The translations under genes were made by a program, and so were the position numbers. Of a DNA stretch of 7,923 bases, positions 1 through 7,196 are shown one piece after another (positions within the stretch are counted from its first letter, which is position 1; each line of letters starts with the position of its first letter). Source of the stretch: an uncultured Opitutia bacterium. GTDB lineage: Bacteria > Verrucomicrobiota > Verrucomicrobiia > Opitutales > JABJCN01. Below the pieces are notes generated by a model, which worked only from the letters and a program-made list of their open reading frames with translations, ran no database searches and was not told where the DNA came from. The DNA is taken from assembly GCA_913046175.1 (NCBI GenBank), contig CAJWSN010000060.1, forward strand, positions 1-7,923. Reading direction: 5' to 3'.

Positions 1-28
1 GGAATCAAAGACCTCATAAGTTCAACAT

Positions 29-45
29 TCGGGCAAAAGGCCCGA
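29..45 (-). terminator. Hairpin after rpsU, possible terminator
   Basis: A six-base-pair inverted repeat (TCGGGC at 29-34, GCCCGA at 40-45, five-base loop) begins about ten bases past the rpsU stop codon. Read on the minus strand, the hairpin is followed by a mixed sequence and not by a clean T run, so as an intrinsic terminator it is weak. It could instead protect the 3' end of the short rpsU mRNA. The position is right for an end-of-transcript element, but the function is inferred. Confidence 0.45.
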
Positions 46-54
46 GTTCATTGG

Positions 55-255
55 TCAACGAGGATCGTACTTGAGGCGGACCATATTATTGAAAACAGCT
101 GTCTTCAATTTGCGGCGCTTCGTCGCAGATGGTTTCTCAAAATATCGCTTTGCACGAACATCACGAATAACACCCTCGCGATCGAGGCGTTTCTTCAGGC
201 GGCGAAGAGCCCGCTCCACGGGTTCACCTTTTTTAACTTTAACTTCAACTGGCAT
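55..255 (-). CDS. rpsU: 30S ribosomal protein S21 (bS21)
   Basis: This encodes a 66-residue, very basic small-subunit ribosomal protein that binds 16S rRNA near the 3' end, by the anti-Shine-Dalgarno region, and supports initiation. Family hallmarks are visible: an N-terminal strand beginning MPVEVKV, a GEPVERALRRLKKRLDREG helix, the YFEKPSATKRRK segment and a basic C-terminal tail. Length fits the family (about 60-70 residues). The frame stays open upstream to 405, but the extra N-terminal residues do not look like S21, so the ATG at 253-255 is chosen. No Shine-Dalgarno sequence is visible before it; the upstream bases are C-rich. The gene is divergent from dnaE across a 136-base spacer. Confidence 0.95.
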   Translation of the reverse strand: MPVEVKVKKGEPVERALRRLKKRLDREGVIRDVRAKRYFEKPSATKRRKLKTAVFNNMVRLKYDPR

Positions 256-391
256 GTGGGCGGTAGAGGTTTGGGATTTACGCTCTGCCGTCAAATCTTT
301 TTTGGGAAACAACAACCTAAAAAAAAAGAAGACATTCCTGGCTTGCCACCTGTTGCCCTTCAAGGACAAGTTTGAATGAAGAAGGCAATAA
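256..391. promoter_or_regulatory. Divergent rpsU/dnaE intergenic region
   Basis: These 136 bases separate the two divergent starts and should hold promoters in both directions. A nine-base A tract lies at 319-327. On the minus strand a TTGACG hexamer (plus positions 292-297) resembles a -35 box, but I could find no good -10 at normal spacing. No convincing hexamer pair was found for dnaE. The only clear element is GAAGG at 381-385, six bases before the dnaE ATG, a plausible ribosome binding site. The regulatory role is inferred from gene orientation. Confidence 0.4.
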
Positions 392-3300
392 ATGGGCAAA
401 GACAACGAATTCGTTCACCTCCACGTACATACGGACTACAGCCTGCTTGACGGTTGCTGCAGGATTGACCGCTTGATGGCAAAGGCTGCAGAAATGGGCA
501 TGAAAGCCCTGGCAATCACCGACCATGGCAATCTCTTTGGGGTCGCAGAGTTTGCATCAACCGCTGAAAAACACGGGATCAAACCCCTGATTGGTTGCGA
601 GACATACCTGTGCGCAGAACACAAGCGAACCGAAAAACCGAATCCGGGGCAGAACAAATACAACCATATGGGACTGCTAGCCAAGAATTTTGATGGCTAC
701 CAGAATCTTTGCAAACTTGTCTCCGACTCCCATATCAACGGATTCTATTACAAACCCCGCACGGACATGGAGTTTCTCGCCGCCAATGCCTCGGGGCTCA
801 TTGGCTTTACCGGATGTCTGCAGGGAGTCGTGCCTCAGTTGCTGCTAAACGAGGACGAGGAAAAGGCCCGGCAGAAGATGGGCGAGTTTGTCGAGATTTT
901 TGGCCGGGAGAATTATTTTGTGGAAATTCATGATCATGGAATCCAGGAGCAAAGGAAGATCATCCCCGGCTTGAGGCAGTTGGCCAAGGAGTTCAGCCTG
1001 AAAACAATCGCAGCCAATGATGTCCATTACGTCAACGCTGATGATTGGGATCCCCATGACGCCCTGCTTTGTATCCAGACTGGCTCAAAAGTCGCTGACG
1101 AAAAACGCATGCGCTATGACAGTCGGCAGTTCTACCTGAAATCCCGGGATGAAATGGACCTCCTTTTCGATGAAATCCCCGAAGCAGTCACCAACACCTC
1201 GGCAGTGGCTGAAATGTGTGAGGTCCAACTGCCCTTCGGGGAGAACAACTATCCCGTCTACAACATCCCTCCGGAAATCTCATCCAAGTACAAGGAAAAC
1301 GATGCGTATCTTGCGCACCTCTGCCACAAGGGTCTCAAGGTTTTATACGATGTTGACTATGTCCCCCCTGCGGAACACCCGGAAAAACCAGGAGAGAATG
1401 AGGACCTGGCCATCCGGCTCTCCCGCCAGATTGATTTCGAACTCTCGGTGATTCAAAAAACCGGGTTCCTTGATTACTTCCTCATCGTCTGGGATTTCAT
1501 TCGCTGGGCCAAGGAGCAACAAATTCCTGTCGGGCCGGGTCGCGGGTCCGGCGCAGGATGCCTTGTGGCCTACCTCCTTAGAATCACCGACATCGACCCC
1601 ATCCGCTTCAAGCTGATTTTCGAGCGATTTCTGAATCCTGAACGAGTCTCCCCGCCTGATTTCGACATTGATTTCTGCATGCGACGCAGGGGGGAAGTCA
1701 TTGAGTACGTACGTGAAAAGTACGGAAAGGACTGCGTTGCCAATATCATCACCTTCGGCACTTTTGGAGCCAAGATGGTGGTACGCGACCTGGCGCGAGT
1801 CCTGGATATACCCTATGCGGATGCGGACCGGTTGGCAAAGATGATCCCGGATGACCTGAACATCAAACTTGAAACTGCCTTCACGAAAAGCGAGGAACTC
1901 AAGCAGGAACTGAAGAAAAATCCCCTGGCAGAGAAAATATACAACCTCGGCACGGTGATTGAGGGAATGGTTCGAAATTGTGGCACCCACGCGGCCGGGG
2001 TTATTATTGCGGACAGACCCCTATCCGAGCTGATTCCACTCACCCTGCAGGAAGGCGCCCTCACCACTCAGTTCCCCAAAAACCCCGTCGAGAAATTGGG
2101 ATTGCTGAAGATGGACTTCCTGGGGTTAAAAACCCTGACGGTCATAGCTGATGCAGAGGAAAATGTCAGGAAGGGGGGGCATCCGGACTTTTCCATTGAG
2201 CAGGTTAAATTTGAAGATGAAAAAACCTTCAACCTGCTCAACGAGGCCAAGACGGTTGGAGTGTTCCAGCTGGAGTCCTCAGGCATGCAGAGCCTGTGCC
2301 GACAGTTCAATATCAACAGCATTGATGAAATCATCGCCCTTATAGCGCTCTATCGCCCGGGTCCCATGGACCTCATTCCTGATTACATTCGCGGAAAGAA
2401 CGACCCCTCGACAATCAAGACTGCTCACCCATTGCTCGATGACATCTGTAAAGAGACTTACGGGATCATGGTCTATCAGGAGCAGGTCATGGAGGCGGCC
2501 AAGGTCGTGGCAGGATATACGCTTGGGGCCGCCGACATGCTGCGAAGGGCAATGGGGAAAAAAGATCCCGAAGAGATGGAGAAGCAGCGCAAAATCTTTA
2601 TTGATGGGGCCAAGGATCACAATGAAATACCCAAGAAGAAAGCAGAGGAAATCTTCAACATCCTGCAAAAATTTGCGGGTTACGGGTTTAACAAGTCCCA
2701 CTCAGCCGCGTACGCAATCCTAAGCTATCAAACAGCCTACCTAAAGGCCAATCATCCCGTGGAGTTCATGGCTGCCTTACTCTCCAATGAGTTGGGCAAC
2801 TCCGACAAGGTCTCTCATTTCATAGAGGAGGCTGAAAGCATGGGCATTCGGATTCTGGGGCCTGATGTCAACGAATCACGAGAAAACTTTACCCCAATTC
2901 ATAATGGGGACGGAACTGGCAGCATTCGCTTTGGATTGGCAGCCATAAAGGGGGTTGGCGAACTGGCCGCACGCAACATCATCGAGGACCGTGAGGAGAG
3001 CGGTCCATTCGCCTTGATGGCGGACTTGTTGAACCGCGTGGATTCTGACAAGGTTAACAAGCGTGTCTTTGAACACTTGGCCAAAGCCGGGGCTTTCGAT
3101 GCGTCTGGACAGGATCGCGCGGAATTGCTCGAAGACGTTGAGCCCCTGATGAAGCAAGCGAACCTGCGCCGACTGGAACGTGACCAGGGACAAACATCCT
3201 TCATCGACGACCTGTTCTCACAAGCAGATGGTAGTGACCCGCAGGCAGAAGGAACAGTCAGCGGATACGGGCGTCCAAACCAAAACCTGAAGATGCCTGT

Positions 3301-3970
3301 GCTTGAAAAACTTCAGCAGGAAAAGGAACTTCTTGGGTTTTACGTGTCCGGACATCCCCTGGATGATTTCGGAAGCCTGCCTGACTTCATGAACAAGCTC
3401 GAGCCGGATGAATTGCTGCAGATGAAACACCGAACCCCATTCAGGTTCTGCGGGGTGGTGTCCAGTCTAACAAAACGATTCACGAAGTCTGACAATCGCC
3501 CCTGGGCCATCTTTACTCTTTCCACCCGTCGGCACTCCTTCCAAATGAACATGTTCTCCAAAGCCTATGAGACCCACGGGACCTTGCTGGAGGAAAATGC
3601 CATCATTGGCGTCCAGGGCTTTATTGCCAACAGGGATGGCAACCTCCGCTTAAATGCACAGGATGTCTTTTCCCTGGGAAAGAGATTGCCCAAACTGGTG
3701 CAAGGCATCACCTGGTTCCTCAAGCAAGATGAAAACCTCAAGGATTTCCTGGGCAGACTCAGGCAGGAAATTGATGATGCGCATGGAGAAACACGAATAA
3801 AACTGGCTTTCCTGAATCCCGAAGGCTCAGCCCTTCTTGCAGATACCGCTCAAAGCATAAAACTGCATGCTTCACGCGAGCGAATGCTTCAACTCGAGAA
3901 CCATCCGGCAGTTCAAGGGGTCAAGATGGACCTGGTACCAATGCCGACAGATACAATGCCCAACTATTAA
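392..3970 (+). CDS. dnaE: DNA polymerase III subunit alpha (DnaE1 type)
   Basis: This is the catalytic subunit of the replicative polymerase holoenzyme, extending primers on both strands with the beta clamp. It has 1192 residues, close to the usual 1150-1200. Domains in order: PHP domain (about 7-280, starting HLHVHTDYSLLDG); C-family polymerase palm with GPGRGSGAG at 381-389 and catalytic aspartates D425 and D427 (PDFDIDF) and D575 (MDFLGLKTLT); fingers and clamp-binding region with NKSHSAAYA at 767; a helix-hairpin-helix (AIKGVGELAARN, about 851); an internal clamp-binding-like motif QTSF at 934-937; SGHPLDD at 986; an OB fold from about 1017; and a C-terminal tau-binding-like region. The PHP ligands look complete (H11, H13, D20, H45, E70, H92, C142, H182, D210, H212), unlike the degenerate E. 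coli site. The ATG at 392 follows a GAAGG box. Confidence 0.98.
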   Translation: MGKDNEFVHLHVHTDYSLLDGCCRIDRLMAKAAEMGMKALAITDHGNLFGVAEFASTAEKHGIKPLIGCETYLCAEHKRTEKPNPGQNKYNHMGLLAKNFDGYQNLCKLVSDSHINGFYYKPRTDMEFLAANASGLIGFTGCLQGVVPQLLLNEDEEKARQKMGEFVEIFGRENYFVEIHDHGIQEQRKIIPGLRQLAKEFSLKTIAANDVHYVNADDWDPHDALLCIQTGSKVADEKRMRYDSRQFYLKSRDEMDLLFDEIPEAVTNTSAVAEMCEVQLPFGENNYPVYNIPPEISSKYKENDAYLAHLCHKGLKVLYDVDYVPPAEHPEKPGENEDLAIRLSRQIDFELSVIQKTGFLDYFLIVWDFIRWAKEQQIPVGPGRGSGAGCLVAYLLRITDIDPIRFKLIFERFLNPERVSPPDFDIDFCMRRRGEVIEYVREKYGKDCVANIITFGTFGAKMVVRDLARVLDIPYADADRLAKMIPDDLNIKLETAFTKSEELKQELKKNPLAEKIYNLGTVIEGMVRNCGTHAAGVIIADRPLSELIPLTLQEGALTTQFPKNPVEKLGLLKMDFLGLKTLTVIADAEENVRKGGHPDFSIEQVKFEDEKTFNLLNEAKTVGVFQLESSGMQSLCRQFNINSIDEIIALIALYRPGPMDLIPDYIRGKNDPSTIKTAHPLLDDICKETYGIMVYQEQVMEAAKVVAGYTLGAADMLRRAMGKKDPEEMEKQRKIFIDGAKDHNEIPKKKAEEIFNILQKFAGYGFNKSHSAAYAILSYQTAYLKANHPVEFMAALLSNELGNSDKVSHFIEEAESMGIRILGPDVNESRENFTPIHNGDGTGSIRFGLAAIKGVGELAARNIIEDREESGPFALMADLLNRVDSDKVNKRVFEHLAKAGAFDASGQDRAELLEDVEPLMKQANLRRLERDQGQTSFIDDLFSQADGSDPQAEGTVSGYGRPNQNLKMPVLEKLQQEKELLGFYVSGHPLDDFGSLPDFMNKLEPDELLQMKHRTPFRFCGVVSSLTKRFTKSDNRPWAIFTLSTRRHSFQMNMFSKAYETHGTLLEENAIIGVQGFIANRDGNLRLNAQDVFSLGKRLPKLVQGITWFLKQDENLKDFLGRLRQEIDDAHGETRIKLAFLNPEGSALLADTAQSIKLHASRERMLQLENHPAVQGVKMDLVPMPTDTMPNY

Positions 3971-4049
3971 CAAGCAGTTTTTGCATTGAATTCTGCAATC
4001 ATTACTATTTAGGAAAATACAAGTTGCCCAAACTTAAACTGACCATCTT

Positions 4050-4679
4050 GTGCCACCAGAAAACAAAAAACAAAATTACCCGGAAAGGATTTCCAAGGAA
4101 GAAATTAACGAGCTTCCGGTTAGGAGCTTCCCGGGCAAGATTCGTTTGATCCAGACCAAGGAGGCACTCGACAGGGCCCTTGGTGCCTTACGAAGGGAAA
4201 CCATACTTGGTTTTGACACCGAGACAAAGCCCACCTTTACCAAAGGCGTTACCCACCTGCCCTCACTTCTTCAGCTCGCAACCGGTAAGTCCGTCTTTCT
4301 CATCCGCCTCAATCATTTCGACAACCTTAAGAAACTGACACCCATCCTAAGCAATCCCAATTGCTTCAAGGTTGGTGTTGCCGTCAAGGATGATATAATT
4401 GGCCTCCAGAAACTGGAGAATTTCCAACCAAAAGGATTCGTGGACATCGGGCAACTGGCCCGAAAACTTGGCATGCTCACCACCGGTCTACGCAGCCTAA
4501 CCGCCATTTTCCTCAAATTCCGAATTACCAAGAAGGCCCAAGTCTCAAACTGGGCCCGCAAAGAACTGTCCGAGTCCCAGATTCAATACGCTGCAACTGA
4601 CGCCTGGGTAAGCCGAAAAATTTTCCTCAAAATGCGTAGATTCAGCATTCTTGCCAATGAACTGGAAAATACCTTGTAA
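4050..4679 (+). CDS. DEDDy-type 3'-5' exonuclease (RNase D/WRN-like)
   Basis: A predicted metal-dependent 3'-5' exonuclease of the DnaQ-like superfamily, 209 residues, with essentially only the nuclease domain and no HRDC domain as in full RNase D. Exo I is GFDTET (D56, E58), exo II is KVGVAVKDD with D115 the likely ligand, and exo III is YAATD (Y180, D184), giving the DEDDy pattern. The N-terminal PERISKEEINELP segment is typical of a stand-alone bacterial family. Substrate (RNA, tRNA or DNA ends) cannot be told from sequence. The start is GTG at 4050: an in-frame stop lies at 4035 and the next methionine is past the catalytic core. No Shine-Dalgarno is visible. It lies 79 bases after dnaE with no clear terminator between, so co-transcription is possible. 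Confidence 0.88.
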   Translation: MPPENKKQNYPERISKEEINELPVRSFPGKIRLIQTKEALDRALGALRRETILGFDTETKPTFTKGVTHLPSLLQLATGKSVFLIRLNHFDNLKKLTPILSNPNCFKVGVAVKDDIIGLQKLENFQPKGFVDIGQLARKLGMLTTGLRSLTAIFLKFRITKKAQVSNWARKELSESQIQYAATDAWVSRKIFLKMRRFSILANELENTL

Positions 4680-4737
4680 CAATCCATAAAAACTTTCCGC
4701 AAATTTGCAAAAGCAGAAATTTCGTGCTATTTATTCC

Positions 4738-4768
4738 TTGAGTACCAATTAATACGTATACATATAAT
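4738..4768 (+). promoter_or_regulatory. Candidate sigma70-type promoter for lipoprotein gene
   Basis: A perfect TATAAT at 4763-4768 is preceded by TTGAGT at 4738-4743 (four of six matches to TTGACA) with a long 19-base spacer. The ATG of the lipoprotein gene starts seven bases after the -10 box, where transcription would normally begin. If used, the mRNA would have almost no 5' leader. A 10-base palindrome (GCAAATTTGC, 4699-4708) lies about 30 bases upstream and could bind a regulator, but nothing shows that it does. Confidence 0.5.
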
Positions 4769-4774
4769 CCAGTC

Positions 4775-5293
4775 ATGAAAACAATATACACTCCAATTTC
4801 TCTTTGTCTCGCAATCCTGATTTTCAGTGGTTGTGAAAGTGTGGGGCCAGGCACCCAGCGCGGAGCCGCCGCAGGTGCTGCCACAGGTGCACTTGCCGGA
4901 TGGATAATTGGCCACCAGTCCGGTGAAGATGGCAAGGGTGCCGCCATTGGCGCTGCATCCGGGGCCCTGCTTGGTGGTCTTCTTGGCAGTGCCAAGGACA
5001 AGGAACAGGCAAAGCGCGAGACAGCCGCACGACAACAAGCCATCCTGCGTGCCCAGGAACGCAAAAATGAGGCTGAGTCAAAGAGGCGTCAACTTATCAC
5101 CTTCGGCAAGTCAGTGGACGACCCACAGGTTCTTGCCGCCCGCCAAAAGGCGGAAGCTGCGGAAGCTGAGGTTGCACGCCTTCGCAAGGAGCAGGAGGAT
5201 GCAATTCGCCGAGCAAAGCAAATTCAGGAATTTGAGTCGCGAGAGCGCCAAGCCAGGGAAGAAAGCCGACGGCTTAGGGAAGGTTCCCAGTAA
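4775..5293 (+). CDS. Glycine-zipper lipoprotein with C-terminal coiled coil
   Basis: A predicted secreted lipoprotein of 172 residues. The N-terminus has a lysine, a hydrophobic stretch and a FSGC lipobox-like site with C20 as the lipidated residue; the following E21 is not an inner-membrane retention Asp, so outer-membrane placement is likely. Two glycine-zipper helices follow with glycines exactly four apart: G30-G34-G38-G42-G46 and G55-G59-G63-G67-G71, a pattern known from membrane-inserting segments in envelope lipoproteins. Residues 75-170 are rich in Ala, Glu, Lys, Arg and Gln and should form a long helix or coiled coil. The role is probably structural in the envelope, but no specific function can be assigned. 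The ATG at 4775 gives a complete signal peptide; no Shine-Dalgarno precedes it. The gene has its own candidate promoter and terminator, suggesting a monocistronic unit. Confidence 0.85.
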   Translation: MKTIYTPISLCLAILIFSGCESVGPGTQRGAAAGAATGALAGWIIGHQSGEDGKGAAIGAASGALLGGLLGSAKDKEQAKRETAARQQAILRAQERKNEAESKRRQLITFGKSVDDPQVLAARQKAEAAEAEVARLRKEQEDAIRRAKQIQEFESRERQAREESRRLREGSQ

Positions 5294-5314
5294 GAGCATC
5301 TTTAACCCCTCCTC

Positions 5315-5346
5315 AAAAGGCAGTCTTTTAAGGCTGCCTTTTTTTT
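5315..5346 (+). terminator. Strong rho-independent terminator
   Basis: AAAAGGCAG at 5315-5323 pairs with CTGCCTTTT at 5334-5342, and the loop can close further by a few weak pairs. A run of eight T residues (5339-5346) completes a classical intrinsic terminator. It lies 22 bases past the lipoprotein stop and ends only six bases before the next gene's ATG. Confidence 0.9.
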
Positions 5347-5351
5347 AAATC

Positions 5352-5945
5352 ATGGAGATTGATGACTTTGAATCAATGGAAGGCGGACTGCATTTGATCA
5401 GGCTTCGCAACTTTCAGGATGGCATCGGGGAAATCCTTGGGGAACTCTTCCAGTCTGAGTCAAGCTGGAGCCACAGCCACAGGATCAGGGGGCGATGGGA
5501 AAATACGTACCTGGACATCGAAAAAATTCCATCCGTCCGACCCATCCTGAACCTGGCATCACAGTTTGCGGGAAAACTACACAAACAACCGTTGGTTTCC
5601 ATTCAGGGGGGACAGGGGATGTTGAAGGATAGTTTCTGGTTCAACATCATGCACAATGGTGAGGAGACAGGTTGGCACAACCACAAGGCGCGGGCACACA
5701 CATCGGGCGTCTGTTACCTGCAGGTTCCAAAGCAATCGGGAGAGTTCATGTACAGGAGTCCCTGCGGAAAATTGCGCAGTCTGATTCCCGAAACAGGCAC
5801 ACTATTGCTTTTCCCATCCAACCTGAATCACGCGGTCGCTCCAAGCCAAAGCAGCGAGGTTCGAATTTCCATGGCCTTCAACCTGTTCACGCTACCCCTG
5901 GAACTGGAGCCAGAGGATCCATTTGGAGGCAACTTGTTTTATTGA
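5352..5945 (+). CDS. Putative 2OG-Fe(II) oxygenase family protein
   Basis: A 197-residue protein resembling the small bacterial 2-oxoglutarate/Fe(II) oxygenases of the TIGR02466/PF13759 type, with a double-stranded beta-helix core. Visible family features: SFWFNIMHNGEETGWHNHKA with H109 and H111, the SGVCYLQVP strand, a GTLLLFPSNLNHAV block with H160 as the distal metal ligand, and R171 in EVRISMAFNLF as the likely 2-oxoglutarate-binding arginine. Which of H109 and H111 bind iron is not certain. Substrate is unknown; relatives often lie near surface polysaccharide or secondary metabolism genes. The ATG at 5352 abuts the preceding terminator and has no ribosome binding site, so M9 (5376) is an alternative start. 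The gene is convergent with the next one across 15 bases. Confidence 0.75.
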   Translation: MEIDDFESMEGGLHLIRLRNFQDGIGEILGELFQSESSWSHSHRIRGRWENTYLDIEKIPSVRPILNLASQFAGKLHKQPLVSIQGGQGMLKDSFWFNIMHNGEETGWHNHKARAHTSGVCYLQVPKQSGEFMYRSPCGKLRSLIPETGTLLLFPSNLNHAVAPSQSSEVRISMAFNLFTLPLELEPEDPFGGNLFY

Positions 5946-5960
5946 TAGGGAAACGAAGAC

Positions 5961-6986
5961 TTAATCGATCTCTATAATCGTCCACTTCTCCACCCTTTCA
6001 TTGCGGATCATGGCCTTGGCCTCCTGCGGAAACCTGCCAAAAATGGAATCCACAAGGAAAGTGACATCCACAGTCCAATAGGGTCTCCCCTTTATTCGTT
6101 CTTTTTTTGGCCGTCCCCAGCGCTGTACAAACTGAAGCTGGCAATTCTTGAGTTCATTTCGACGGATACTGTTGACCGCTGCGGTAACCTGCCCCCTTGC
6201 ATCCACTTTTGGAGCCTTTCCAAAAACTGGGTCAAAGGTGCCTCCAGAAGTTTTGGTGACAGGAACAGAAGGAACTGGATGCTGAGCGACAGAAGAAACC
6301 ACCTGTGGAACCTCTTTGCGTGTCATCGGCATTCCATCAAGAATTCGATCACGGGCATCCTGCCTTTGATTCTCAACGTATCGATGCCATCGCTTCAGAT
6401 TCTTGTTATACAGATTTGTAACATCCTTCTTCAGGTTTGTCTCATGAAGTCCAACATATTTTTGGTAAGGGGAGCGGGCGTTGGGACGCACAAGTAGCAG
6501 GTTGCCTTTCTGTAGGACTGCAACTGCAAGCCCACCGGGTTGCACCGGTATAGTCCCCGATGCCTGGCCATTGATGACCACAGGAAACTCAATTCCATTG
6601 CGAAGGGTCACCTCCCTTGGGAAAAGCTTCTGTGGGATGCGTTGCCAGTTCCCCACCGCCTTCTCCAGAGACATGAATTTCTTATGGGGATATTTTGCCA
6701 CCACAGCAGCCTCACGGGCTGCGGACAATTTGCGGGGTGGCGGAGGTGGCTGGCTCTTGACCGGTAAAGTTGGTGGAATGACCTCAGGTTTGGCCAGGGG
6801 TTCACGGTCTTTCCCAGGCAAGTCAGGAAGATTTTCAGGTGACCCAGCCTTTGAATCTCCGGGACTGGATTTGCCCAACAGGTTTTCATCGACAAATTCC
6901 TTAACTGGAGGAACCGCAAAATAAACCCCGGTGGCAACCCCTCCAACAAGGAATAGAATTAAAATAATTATGAGGAATGCACGCAT
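5961..6986 (-). CDS. Uncharacterised single-span membrane protein
   Basis: I do not recognise this 341-residue protein. The N-terminus is one strong transmembrane helix (about 4-24, rich in Ile and Leu) with Met-Arg before it, consistent with an uncleaved anchor and an extracytoplasmic body. Residues 26-85 form a Pro, Lys and Glu rich linker ending in five consecutive prolines (80-84). Residues about 110-185 contain short beta-rich stretches (FPREVTL, LAVAVLQKGNLLLVRP) that could be an SH3-like barrel; this is a weak guess. Residues 185-240 are charged and helical, and the last 80 or so (from FDPVFGKAP) form another beta-rich region with YWTVDVTFLVD. The frame opens with a GTG at 6989, but the adjacent ATG at 6984-6986 is the more likely start. 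No Shine-Dalgarno is visible. Confidence 0.8.
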   Translation of the reverse strand: MRAFLIIILILFLVGGVATGVYFAVPPVKEFVDENLLGKSSPGDSKAGSPENLPDLPGKDREPLAKPEVIPPTLPVKSQPPPPPRKLSAAREAAVVAKYPHKKFMSLEKAVGNWQRIPQKLFPREVTLRNGIEFPVVINGQASGTIPVQPGGLAVAVLQKGNLLLVRPNARSPYQKYVGLHETNLKKDVTNLYNKNLKRWHRYVENQRQDARDRILDGMPMTRKEVPQVVSSVAQHPVPSVPVTKTSGGTFDPVFGKAPKVDARGQVTAAVNSIRRNELKNCQLQFVQRWGRPKKERIKGRPYWTVDVTFLVDSIFGRFPQEAKAMIRNERVEKWTIIEID

Positions 6987-7015
6987 CACAGTTTTAAATT
7001 TTAAAAGGATGGAAG

Positions 7016-7044
7016 AGTAAAGGGCGTGTAAGCAAATGCTTCAA
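7016..7044 (-). promoter_or_regulatory. Candidate promoter for the membrane protein gene
   Basis: On the minus strand, TTGAAG (plus 7039-7044) and TTTACT (plus 7016-7021) are separated by exactly 17 bases; each matches four of six consensus sigma70 positions. A transcript would begin about 25-30 bases before the ATG at 6986. An inverted repeat AAGCA-AA-TGCTT (7030-7041) overlaps the -35 box. The match is modest and the assignment is inference. Confidence 0.3.
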
Positions 7045-7103
7045 CTAATTTTGGGGTGGGCAGCTGCATGGCCCTAGAATTCCATTCTTGAACCGAAAGC
7101 TCT

Positions 7104-7131
7104 TTTACTTACCCTTTCAACAAAGTTTAAT
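7104..7131 (+). promoter_or_regulatory. Candidate promoter for polysaccharide export gene
   Basis: TTTACT (7104-7109, four of six -35 matches) is followed after 16 bases by TTTAAT (7126-7131, five of six -10 matches). Transcription would start near 7138, giving a leader of about 60 bases to the ATG at 7197, or a few bases if the ATG at 7146 is used. This lies in the divergent spacer between the membrane protein gene and the export gene. Confidence 0.3.
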
Positions 7132-7196
7132 TCCAAGTAAAAGTGATGTGCAGGATCGTCCATCTTTTCAGAGTTAAAACCCAGACCCTCATTGCA

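Noticed and set aside
71..379. Plus-strand open frame opposite rpsU
   Set aside because: It is the antisense of the S21 gene, Arg/Phe-rich, and shows no protein family features.
256..405. N-terminal extension of the rpsU frame
   Set aside because: The extra 50 residues do not resemble S21 and would overlap the dnaE start; the canonical S21 N-terminus begins at the ATG at 253-255.
1343..1990. Long minus-strand open frame (215 codons) inside dnaE
   Set aside because: It lies wholly opposite the conserved polymerase core, its translation resembles no family I know, and dnaE is intact across it; it is a shadow frame.
3981..3998. Hairpin TTGCA...TGCAA after dnaE as a terminator
   Set aside because: The stem is only five pairs, AT-rich, with an eight-base loop and no T tract after it.
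6987..6989. GTG as start of the membrane protein
   Set aside because: The next codon is an ATG leading directly into the membrane helix, and neither start has a ribosome binding site; ATG is favoured.
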